A stretch of 34,712 nucleotides of DNA from Planctomycetota bacterium (GTDB lineage: Bacteria > Planctomycetota > UBA8108 > JACQVS01). Each line of letters starts with the position of its first letter. Positions within the stretch are counted from its first letter, which is position 1. The stretch lies in contig JACQVS010000099.1 in the NCBI GenBank assembly GCA_016209605.1, positions 1 to 34,712 of the forward strand, in the 5' to 3' direction. Below, one piece after another: positions 1 through 7,726 of the stretch. The position numbers were made by a program, and so were the translations under genes. The notes under the pieces are model-generated. The model was not told the origin of the DNA. It saw only the letters and a list, made by a program, of their open reading frames with translations, and searched no databases.

Positions 1-3000
1 CAGGAGACGGCACAAGGCCGGGGTGTCGCCCTGCAGGCGCCGGAAGTGGTGGAGGATGAACTCCTTTTCCAGCCGGTCTTTGAGAGCATCGAGATTGCCG
101 GTGCTCAAGAGGTTTTGAGGAAAATGAGCCTCTCCTCTTGGACCGTCGAGCGCGCGGCTAACGGCTTCAGCGCTGATGTGCCTGGGATTCTCGATCCGCA
201 GGCGGAGGAGGAAATTCTTGAACTCGCGAACATTTCCAGGCCAGGGAAGAGCGCTCAGCCGCTTGAGCGCCCCAGCGCTGAGAGCGGGATGAGGCCCCGT
301 TCCCTCGGACAGGAACATCTCCGCAAGCACCGGGAGATCTGCGGAGCGCTCCCGGAGAGGCGGCATGATCACCGGCATGACGTTGATCCGGTGGAACAGA
401 TCCTTGCGGAAGCGGCCTTCTTTCACTTCCAGATCGAGATCGCAGGAAGTGGAAAAGATAAAACGGGCGTCGAGAGCCCGTTCGCTCTCAGCTCCCAGGG
501 GCCGGATGGAATTCTCCGACAGCGCCCGGAGCAACTTTGCCTGCGATTCCAGGGGAAGGCCAGCCACCTCATCGAAAAGCACCGTGCCTCCGCCAGCCAG
601 CTCGAGAATGCCGGCGCGGCCCTCCTCCAGTCCCGTGTAAGCTCCGGCTTTGGCCCCGAAGAGCTCGACTTCAAAAAGCCCTGGAGGAACAGCCGCGCAA
701 TCCACTACCTTGAAAGCCTTCTCCGCTCGCCGGCTTTCCTGATGAAGGATCCGCGCCACCAGCTCCTTCCCCGTTCCGGTCTCGCCGCCGATGAGAACGG
801 GGAGGTCGCTTCCTTTGAGCCTGTCCAGGATCGACACCAGGTGGCGCATGGGCGCCGAGCGGACGGTGAGAAGGGCTCGCGATGAGCTCTGGCCCGCCCG
901 GATTATGGTGGCGGTCTTCTGAATTGAGGATTTGCTCCCCAATGCGGGCGCTTCGCCCGCAATCCAACTTCGAAAATTCTTTGCACTTTGCGAAGAATTT
1001 TCGAAGTAAGTGACCTGTGCGGTTGATCGCCCTCTTCGGCGAGAAGGCCGCGCCAATACAGGGGAAATTTGAAATCCGCTTGTCCAGGCTTGGAAGTGGC
1101 GGCTTTTCCAATAGCCCGCTTGAACCCTCTCAGGCAATTCTCCGGCCATTTCCTTCCGCCAATCCTTGACGCCGGCCACTTTTTCTTCCCTGTTGAGCAG
1201 CGACCGGAGCGCCTCCAGCCTGGCGTTCCACTCGAGCATTGGATTCCCGACCAGCGCCGCTCCCGCCTCAGCGAGGAGATCGGCACAGCGAGCGAGATCC
1301 CCGACCTCTCGGGCGGTCTCGAGGAGAATGCGGGCGGCAAGGAGCGGCCGGATGACTGACAGCAGGCCGTTTCGAGAAGCGGGACCAGTCTCCAGCGCCA
1401 TCCTGGCCTTTTCCGGCTCCCCCGCGAGCATCAAGCCCTCCGCGCGCACCCAGGGGATAAGAGCGCTGCCGGGATTCAAGCCGTGACGCTGGAAGAAGGA
1501 TTCCGCGGGGCTCAAGAGTTTTGACGCTTTTTCCATTTGCCCTCCGATGGAATAAGCCCAACCCAGGAAAAGTTTGTCCCAGGCCTCCAGATACGGCACA
1601 GCGGGATCCTGGTTCAAGGAGGCATACCTTACAGCGCATTCCTCAAGCAAGTCCTCCTGCGCCATCAAAGCGGCGAGGAGAGCGTGGCGGGAGAGAGCCA
1701 TCTTGCGCATCCTTTCCGGATGGTCTCCGGCGGCGACTCTGGAGAGCTCCAGGTCCGCCCTCCCATAAGCCCCTTCAAAGAGCAAGGCTTCAGCGCGATA
1801 GACCTTGTCGAAGAGCGCCACGTGGCGGTCGCCGATTTCATCTCCCAGGCGCGCCGCCTCCTCGAGGCAAGCCCGCGCCTCGCGAAAACGCCCCGCGTGG
1901 ATGAGCCCCAGCCCGCGGGAATGCTTCAAGAAAAACTCTTGCTTTTTGCCGATGGATCCCGCCAGCAACGTTTCTCCATTCTTCAAGGACTTCTCCATCT
2001 TTTCGAAATCCCCGGTCTTGGCATGGAGGATGGCCAGGTTGCCATAGATTGAGGCGAGGGAAGGCCCCTCGTCGAGTTTCAAGCAGGTCTTCTCGGCCTC
2101 CTGATAGGCGCGGATGGCCTCTTGGTAGTGATCTGTCTGGCTGTAGGCGATGCCCAGGTTGTTCAGGATGACCGCCCGATTGCCGAGGGACCCGCCGGTT
2201 TCCGCCATCTGCAGTGCGGTTTCGAAGTGGCGGATGGCTTCCTCCAGTTTGAAGGTTCGCAGAGCGATGTTGGCCTTGATGGCGTGGAGATTGAAGGCTG
2301 CTGCACGGAGGCGCGGGCCGCGGGATCGCTTGGAAATATTCAATCCCTCCTCGAAGAGCTTCAGAGCCCCAGGATAGTCTCCCTGAAAGCACTTCATGGC
2401 GGCGTGCTCGTAGAGGAAGGAGAGGAACCGAAATTTCTCCCGCCCGGCCAGGACCTCCCTGCCCCGGCGCAGGCCTTTTTGAAAGAGCGGCTCGGCGCGC
2501 CGGAATTCTCCTCTGCGGCTGTACAGGGTCGCGAGATGCAGTTGGGCTCGAATCCGGCTTGCCGCTGGAAGCTTGCGGCTGCGGAGGAGGTCCCGCAGAA
2601 TGCGAATCCCCTCATCCAGATCTCCCACAAGAGCATGCAATTCGGCCATCTCCAAAACGGCTTCGAGCCGAGGATAGAGGCAGCGCCTCGGCAGGCAATC
2701 GAGGACCTGGCGGTACAGGTTCAAGGCGGCGCGGTTTTGAAAGGTGGCCTTGAGATAGCGGGCGGCGGGCCGCCCGTACTGCATGATTTTGGAGGAGCAG
2801 CCCGCCGCCAGGAAGTGCCGGACCGCTTCCAGAAGCCTGGGATCATCGCGGCCAGAAGCATTTCCTGCGAGGGTCTCAGCGATGAGCCGGTGGAACTGGC
2901 GGCGCTCTTCCTCGCCGATGCCCGAAAAGAGCAGGTAAGCGCCGGGACCGGGAAGCCAGCGCGGCCGGCCAGGGTCTCCGCCTTCCTCCACGGCTTGTTC

Positions 3001-4806
3001 CCTTTCCTCGAGCCTCCTGAGGAGCGCGTGGATTCGGCTCCGGGGGATCCCCAGAAACAGTGAAAGCTCCGCGGCGGTAGCCGGCCTTTTGAGCAGCGAC
3101 AAGGTCAAGAGCAAGCAGAGATCCTCCGATTCCGCCCGGCGTGTTTCCCCTTTGCTCGTGGAGGCGGGCAGCTTTGCATTGGTCCCGCCCCCCGCAGGGT
3201 CGTGGATAAGGAGGGCGATTTTTGAGGGCGAGCCCCCGGTCTTTTGAAAAATCGACAGCTTTCTGGCCGGTTCAAGCTCCTTTCCGCTCAGGCGTTCGTA
3301 AAGCGCCGCGGTCTCTTTCAGCCCCAGGGGCCTCAGCGTGATCACCGGCGCTTCTCGGGCCGGATGGTCTGCATTTAAAAAATTTTCCGTCAGCTCCATG
3401 AGAAAAGGGAGGAAAGGACCTTCCTCCCGGTAGCCTGCCACCACTCCGAGGGGCGGCCGATCTTCAGCCCCCGGGTCCTTGAGGAAGCGGACGAGATCCG
3501 TGAACAGTTCCAGGGAGACTTCATCCCAGTACTGGAGGCCATCGACGGCGAGGATCATGGGGTCGCGGATGGCCGCCGCCGCGCTCCGGAGCTCCTCCCG
3601 CCGTCGCAGGCGCCGCTCTCCATCGAGAGTTTCATTTTGAAGAAGATTTTGGGGTTCCTTGATGCGATGGAGAAAAGCATGCCAGCGTCCTCGAGCTTTC
3701 ACGCTGTTTTGGGAGAGAGAACCTCCGAGACAGCGCAGGATCGACCCTGGAGGGGTGCTCCGGCCAGGATACCCCGTCTCCAGGAAAAACTGGAAGCCGC
3801 GGGTCTGGGCGCGGACCTTGATCTCCCGCAATAGATGGCTCTGCCCCATCCCCGGCAATCCGGTGATGAGGAGGACGCGCGGAGCCTCTTTTCCCTTGAG
3901 GAGGCCCTCCAGGAAACGGTCTGCCTCGGCCAGCTCGGCGTTCCGCCCCACCGCAGGCGCGGCGCAGGCTGCCGGCCGTTCACCGGCGCCGGCGTATCTC
4001 GCCACCGGTTCCAGGGCGCCGAGGAGTTCGCGGCCGGAAGGATAGCGGGAGCCGAGGTTGAAGGCAACGCACTTCAGGAGGATGTTTCCCAAATCCCCTG
4101 GAAGGTCAGCACGCAGCGAACTTGGATGGCGAGGGGCGGTATCCCATCCATCTTTCGCTGAATCCTTCAACAGCTTTTTCACTGCCCCTGGATAAGGGTA
4201 CGATCCCGTCAAGGCATGATAAAAAGTGACGCCGAGGGCAAAAACATCGGTCCAGGGACCGAGAGGCCCGCCGTTAAAGTACTCCGGCGCCATGAAGGGG
4301 AGGGAGCCTTTGATCTTTTCTCCGGCAGGAACAGCGCCGCCGCGGCGGAAGAGACCGAAGTCGATGAGCACCGGGCCTTTGGAACGGTCGCCGGGAATGA
4401 TGATATTGCTCGGCTTGATGTCCAGATGGAGGATCTCGTTTCGGTGGAGGAAGGAGACCGCTTCCGCAATCTCGACGAGCCATCGAATCGCCTCCTGAAG
4501 GTTCTTTATGGCCCCCATTATTTTGAGAGGCTTGCCGGAGATGTATTCGCTGGTGAAATAGGGGCGGCCCTGGATGAATCCAAAGTCATGTGCTCTCGCA
4601 ATGCCGGGATGCTCGATCTCGGCGAGGACGGCAAACTCCCGCTTGAGCGCCTCGACCTCCTCCGCGCCTCCAGGGAGGCTGGAAAGCAGCTTGAGGGCCA
4701 GCTTTTTCTCCAGGTACGAGTCCTCGACCAGAAACACCAGCCCCATCCCGCCCTTTCCGATCTGGCGCAGGATGTGGTAGCGCGGCCCGAGGTCGAGACG
4801 GTCCAT
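1..4806 (-). CDS. Ser/Thr kinase - NTPase - TPR - sigma-54 activator fusion (3' end cut by window)
   Basis: One open frame runs from ATG 4806 off the left edge (at least 1602 residues), with AGGAGG just before the start. Residues 10-265 are a Ser/Thr kinase: GKGGMG loop 17-22, Lys39, HLDIKPSN with catalytic Asp129 (Leu replaces the HRD Arg, so non-RD), DFG Asp149, APE 173-175. Residues about 290-560 are an AAA_16/STAND-like NTPase with a degenerate P-loop (GLPGMGQS, Gln322 where Lys is expected) and a weak Walker B at Asp422. TPR-type helices fill about 650-1200; the clearest repeats are near 865-960. Residues 1325-1550 are a sigma-54 AAA+ domain: GETGTGKE 1341-1348, GAYTGL loop 1388-1393 (variant of GAFTGA), Walker B FDE at Asp1412, PLRER, PWPGNVRE. 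A Fis-like HTH begins at the edge. Inferred role: enhancer-binding transcription activator driven by kinase/TPR sensing. It overlaps the upstream cohesin gene by one base (TGATG), which suggests translational coupling. Confidence 0.9.
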   Translation of the reverse strand, partial: MDRLDLGPRYHILRQIGKGGMGLVFLVEDSYLEKKLALKLLSSLPGGAEEVEALKREFAVLAEIEHPGIARAHDFGFIQGRPYFTSEYISGKPLKIMGAIKNLQEAIRWLVEIAEAVSFLHRNEILHLDIKPSNIIIPGDRSKGPVLIDFGLFRRGGAVPAGEKIKGSLPFMAPEYFNGGPLGPWTDVFALGVTFYHALTGSYPYPGAVKKLLKDSAKDGWDTAPRHPSSLRADLPGDLGNILLKCVAFNLGSRYPSGRELLGALEPVARYAGAGERPAACAAPAVGRNAELAEADRFLEGLLKGKEAPRVLLITGLPGMGQSHLLREIKVRAQTRGFQFFLETGYPGRSTPPGSILRCLGGSLSQNSVKARGRWHAFLHRIKEPQNLLQNETLDGERRLRRREELRSAAAAIRDPMILAVDGLQYWDEVSLELFTDLVRFLKDPGAEDRPPLGVVAGYREEGPFLPFLMELTENFLNADHPAREAPVITLRPLGLKETAALYERLSGKELEPARKLSIFQKTGGSPSKIALLIHDPAGGGTNAKLPASTSKGETRRAESEDLCLLLTLSLLKRPATAAELSLFLGIPRSRIHALLRRLEEREQAVEEGGDPGRPRWLPGPGAYLLFSGIGEEERRQFHRLIAETLAGNASGRDDPRLLEAVRHFLAAGCSSKIMQYGRPAARYLKATFQNRAALNLYRQVLDCLPRRCLYPRLEAVLEMAELHALVGDLDEGIRILRDLLRSRKLPAASRIRAQLHLATLYSRRGEFRRAEPLFQKGLRRGREVLAGREKFRFLSFLYEHAAMKCFQGDYPGALKLFEEGLNISKRSRGPRLRAAAFNLHAIKANIALRTFKLEEAIRHFETALQMAETGGSLGNRAVILNNLGIAYSQTDHYQEAIRAYQEAEKTCLKLDEGPSLASIYGNLAILHAKTGDFEKMEKSLKNGETLLAGSIGKKQEFFLKHSRGLGLIHAGRFREARACLEEAARLGDEIGDRHVALFDKVYRAEALLFEGAYGRADLELSRVAAGDHPERMRKMALSRHALLAALMAQEDLLEECAVRYASLNQDPAVPYLEAWDKLFLGWAYSIGGQMEKASKLLSPAESFFQRHGLNPGSALIPWVRAEGLMLAGEPEKARMALETGPASRNGLLSVIRPLLAARILLETAREVGDLARCADLLAEAGAALVGNPMLEWNARLEALRSLLNREEKVAGVKDWRKEMAGELPERVQAGYWKSRHFQAWTSGFQISPVLARPSRRRGRSTAQVTYFENSSQSAKNFRSWIAGEAPALGSKSSIQKTATIIRAGQSSSRALLTVRSAPMRHLVSILDRLKGSDLPVLIGGETGTGKELVARILHQESRRAEKAFKVVDCAAVPPGLFEVELFGAKAGAYTGLEEGRAGILELAGGGTVLFDEVAGLPLESQAKLLRALSENSIRPLGAESERALDARFIFSTSCDLDLEVKEGRFRKDLFHRINVMPVIMPPLRERSADLPVLAEMFLSEGTGPHPALSAGALKRLSALPWPGNVREFKNFLLRLRIENPRHISAEAVSRALDGPRGEAHFPQNLLSTGNLDALKDRLEKEFILHHFRRLQGDTPALCRLL

Positions 4807-7349
4807 CAGCCTCCTGGATTCATGCGACTCCGGCAGCCGAGAACATCGGGTGTCGGATCCTCGCCAGCGCCGCCTTTGGGAGGTGGAATTTCCCCCCGGC
4901 CTAGGAAAAGCACCTCGAGGGTCCGGATCGGGTCGCTGACGTCGACATCGCCATCGTCATTGGCATCGGCCCCATCCAGGCACCCAGGCGGCGGCCCGCC
5001 GAGGAAGAGGTACTCGAGGGTGTAGACGGCATCCGACTGGTCCACGGCCAGATCGCTGTTCGAGTCGCCGCGGATGAAGTGATTGAAAGTGGCGATGTCG
5101 ATGATTTCAATGCGGCCGTTGACGAAGATGTAGGAATAATCATCGAGGGATGGGAAAAGGGAATGGCCAGATACGGTGATGGCATTGGTGACCGCTTCGC
5201 CTCGTCCCCGCGCTCCGTTCACGAAACGGACCGCCGTCGTGCCAACCGGAGCGTCTTCCCGGATGCGGAAATGGAATGCCAGGACCTGGCTGTCGGTATC
5301 CCTGGGAAGGGAGATTCTATCGGGGATGCCGAAGACCAGAGCTCCAACGAAAAAACCCTCATCGACGCCGCCGTTCCCCGGCGAATTGTTGGCGTTGTCG
5401 AAGTAAAAGGAAGCAAAACTGTAGTTGGTGGTCTGATCTGGCAGCAAAAACACTTTTTCAATGTCGATGGCCTCCAGGACTTCCTCGTCGAAGTCGACGG
5501 AGAATGCAAAACCGCCCGCATCGCCGTTCGAGTTGATGCTGAACGGGATGACGACCGTTCCGCCCGGCCAGCCGGATCCATCCTCGAGCTTGAAAGAGGC
5601 TCTGAGGTCTTTTGGCTCCGGCGGGAGAGGCTTCTGCAAATCCCGCTGGCAGGTCCCGCCGGCGGGCGATCCAGAAATGAAGATGGCGCCCGGGTCCTGC
5701 ACCAAGGGAACAAAGTTCTGGCCGCCGGCGGCAAAGAGGGTGGAGATGGAGAACCGGTTCAGCCGGTAAGCCCTGGGGACAAATTCGAGCGGGTGATATC
5801 CCGGCGGCGCGGATTCCAGGACGCAAAAATGCAGCCAGGCCACGACGCCATCGTTTTCCGGAGAGAGGAATCTCCCGGGGTTGGCGCCGAAATCGAAGAT
5901 GGCCTGGGCTCCCACGATGCCGGCTTCGACGAACTCGGACTCGGGATAAAATTGAAGGAACTCAACTTCTCTCCCGGGCCCTATCGACACCTGGCCGAGG
6001 ACATCAGGATCGTAGCGCACCGCGGCGGACCATCCGGTCGCCGCCGTTTCCCCAGGCCCCACGACGATGGAGAAGGGCAGGGAGACGTCCTGCTCTCCTG
6101 GAGCCGCTGCCGCTTCCCCGAGCTTGAAAACCACTATTCCGGTGGTCGAGGGAGGATCCGGCGGATCATCGGGCGGCCGCACATCGGGCGGGCAACCTTC
6201 ACCGCTCACCGGCTCCCCCTGAATGGCGATCGCCCCCGCTTCCCGGATGGCCATGCGAGCGCTTCCTCCCGATCGATAGAGCGTCGGGAAGAAGGGAAAC
6301 TCTATCGCCACCTTGGATGGCGGCCGCATGTCGGCTCTGGGCAGGAACTCAACCGGGTGAATTCCCAGCGGGGCGGTCTCGAGGATGCAAAATTTCATGT
6401 TGGCCACCACGCCGCTATTTTCCGCCGTGATGTAAGCGCCGGTATCCCCGCCGGTTTCATAATGGAACCTGACGCCAACGCGTCCGGGCTCGATGAAGGA
6501 CTCCTGGGGGGTGATCCAGGAGCAGCAAGCTCCGCTGGCCGATTCGAAGGCCACCTGGCCGATGACGGAAGGATCGTAGCTCACCACCCCGTACCACGCG
6601 GTCACCGGCGAATCTCCGGGCTCCACGAAGATGGAGATGGGCAGAGAAACCTCCATCTCCCCGGGGGCCGCGGCCGCCTCGCCGAGCTTGAGGAGAACCG
6701 TCCCTTGCAGCAGCGCGGAAGGATGCTCGTCGGGGGGGCAGCCGCCGCCGGAAGCTGGACTTCCCGCCACCGCGATGGATCCTCCTTCCACGAGCGGGTA
6801 GTGACTCACGCTTCCTGATGCGTAAGCAAGGGAAACCGGCTGGCCGGCGCCGTGGACCGGCAGTGGCACGGCAATGGGGACAAAATCGATTGGATATCTT
6901 CCTGCAGGCGCGCTCTCCAGAACGCAAAATTTGAGGCGCGCGGCCACGGGATCGCTGGAGGGGAAAATGTATTTGCTTCCATTGGGATCATAGTGATACG
7001 CCGCGGCCGCGGCAACTGTCCCGGGTTTGACGAACTTGCCCTGGTCAAGGAAGGCGAAGAAGTCCGCTTCCCGGGCGCTCTCGATCGTGACCGCGCCCAG
7101 GACCGTCGGCTCATAGGCGATCGCCGCCGTCCAGCCGGAGACCGGGCTGGCCCCGGGATCCACGGCGATGGAAAAAGGCAGCGAGAGAGTGGACTCCCCG
7201 GGAGCCGCCGTGATGCTTCCGAGGCGGAAAGTAACCTGCGCCTCCACGAGCCCGAAGGGCGCAGCGAAAGATATCAATAGCGCAGAAAAGTAGGTAGCCT
7301 TGAAAGGGCGAAGGATTTTAGGACCAATAATACTTTCGGTATCGCTCAT
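4806..7349 (-). CDS. Exported protein with four cohesin-like repeats and C-terminal dockerin
   Basis: 847 residues from ATG 7349, which has GGAGG six bases upstream; a TTG at 7367 is in frame but lies before that site. A signal peptide is visible (basic stretch, hydrophobic core, Val-Glu-Ala before Gln38). Four cohesin-like beta-sandwich repeats follow at roughly 38-200, 216-380, 404-560 and 582-750. The first three share a PGE..SLP.SI..PG pattern, a YDP.V.G strand and an F-C-[VI]-LE segment. The tail (about 764-847) has two dockerin/EF-hand loops, DSNSDLAVDQSD and DANDDGDVDVSD, each followed by a FLG helix, then the DPTPD..GC ending common in planctomycete exported proteins. The likely role is a cell-surface scaffold or adhesion protein; no catalytic domain was recognised. 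It is the first gene of an operon whose second gene is the kinase/sigma-54 activator. Confidence 0.88.
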   Translation of the reverse strand: MSDTESIIGPKILRPFKATYFSALLISFAAPFGLVEAQVTFRLGSITAAPGESTLSLPFSIAVDPGASPVSGWTAAIAYEPTVLGAVTIESAREADFFAFLDQGKFVKPGTVAAAAAYHYDPNGSKYIFPSSDPVAARLKFCVLESAPAGRYPIDFVPIAVPLPVHGAGQPVSLAYASGSVSHYPLVEGGSIAVAGSPASGGGCPPDEHPSALLQGTVLLKLGEAAAAPGEMEVSLPISIFVEPGDSPVTAWYGVVSYDPSVIGQVAFESASGACCSWITPQESFIEPGRVGVRFHYETGGDTGAYITAENSGVVANMKFCILETAPLGIHPVEFLPRADMRPPSKVAIEFPFFPTLYRSGGSARMAIREAGAIAIQGEPVSGEGCPPDVRPPDDPPDPPSTTGIVVFKLGEAAAAPGEQDVSLPFSIVVGPGETAATGWSAAVRYDPDVLGQVSIGPGREVEFLQFYPESEFVEAGIVGAQAIFDFGANPGRFLSPENDGVVAWLHFCVLESAPPGYHPLEFVPRAYRLNRFSISTLFAAGGQNFVPLVQDPGAIFISGSPAGGTCQRDLQKPLPPEPKDLRASFKLEDGSGWPGGTVVIPFSINSNGDAGGFAFSVDFDEEVLEAIDIEKVFLLPDQTTNYSFASFYFDNANNSPGNGGVDEGFFVGALVFGIPDRISLPRDTDSQVLAFHFRIREDAPVGTTAVRFVNGARGRGEAVTNAITVSGHSLFPSLDDYSYIFVNGRIEIIDIATFNHFIRGDSNSDLAVDQSDAVYTLEYLFLGGPPPGCLDGADANDDGDVDVSDPIRTLEVLFLGRGEIPPPKGGAGEDPTPDVLGCRSRMNPGG

Positions 7350-7401
7350 CGTTTTCCTCCATGACAAAGTTCCAAAAGGTTTTTAAGACCGCTCGTGAAC
7401 A

Positions 7402-7414
7402 CGATGATTCATCG
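7402..7414. promoter_or_regulatory. 13-bp palindrome next to the predicted sigma-54 start site
   Basis: CGATGA-T-TCATCG is a perfect inverted repeat with six-base arms, a few bases downstream of the predicted -24/-12 transcription start. It could be an operator or a leader structure. No known regulator site was recognised. Confidence 0.3.
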
Positions 7415-7427
7415 ATGTTGTGTCCAT

Positions 7428-7443
7428 TGCAATTTTGAGGCCA
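7428..7443 (-). promoter_or_regulatory. Candidate sigma-54 (-24/-12) promoter of the cohesin-kinase operon
   Basis: On the minus strand TGGC (7443-7440) and TTGCA (7432-7428) form TGGC-N7-TTGC with the strict GG-N10-GC spacing of sigma-54 promoters. The implied start near 7417 gives a leader of about 68 bases before ATG 7349. The operon's second gene encodes a sigma-54 activator, which fits. A match of these eight fixed bases is expected about once by chance on both strands of the whole window, so its place in this short gap is what gives it weight. Confidence 0.6.
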
Positions 7444-7726
7444 CGGAGAAAAACTCTCAACCTTGATGGATTATAAATCCTTTTCATGCAATCGATTAGT
7501 AAAATCATCCGGAGGGTAAGCTCGCTCCGAGGGGGAACACCTGTAAAAGCGCCTTAACAAGTCCATGAGCGGACTGCCGCTGGGATGACAGTTGGAATTA
7601 AAGGGATCACCCAGCGATGTCTGCCGTCGACGCCATCGCTATCGTTCGCGACCTGTTCTCAAGATATCTCTTGACTGGTGAAAAACTAGGCAAGCGCCAG
7701 AGGGACACACGACCGGTGGAGCTCTC
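7444..7726. other. Non-coding gap between GH116 gene and cohesin operon
   Basis: This gap is more AT-rich than its surroundings. It holds the upstream promoter region of the cohesin operon. Short inverted repeats occur near 7560-7581 (AGTCC/GGACT and AGCGG/CCGCT), a place where enhancer sites of a sigma-54 activator could lie. No clear terminator for the GH116 gene and no supported gene were seen. Confidence 0.5.
7470..7475 (-). promoter_or_regulatory. Possible second (sigma-70-type) -10 box for the cohesin gene
   Basis: A perfect TATAAT lies on the minus strand upstream of the sigma-54-like site. No good -35 hexamer sits 16-18 bases further upstream, so this is only a weak alternative or a chance match in an AT-rich gap. 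Confidence 0.2.

Noticed and set aside
5079..6818. Long open frame on the plus strand opposite the cohesin gene
   Set aside because: It is antisense to a gene with clear domains and a ribosome site; its composition is that of a GC-rich shadow frame without motifs.
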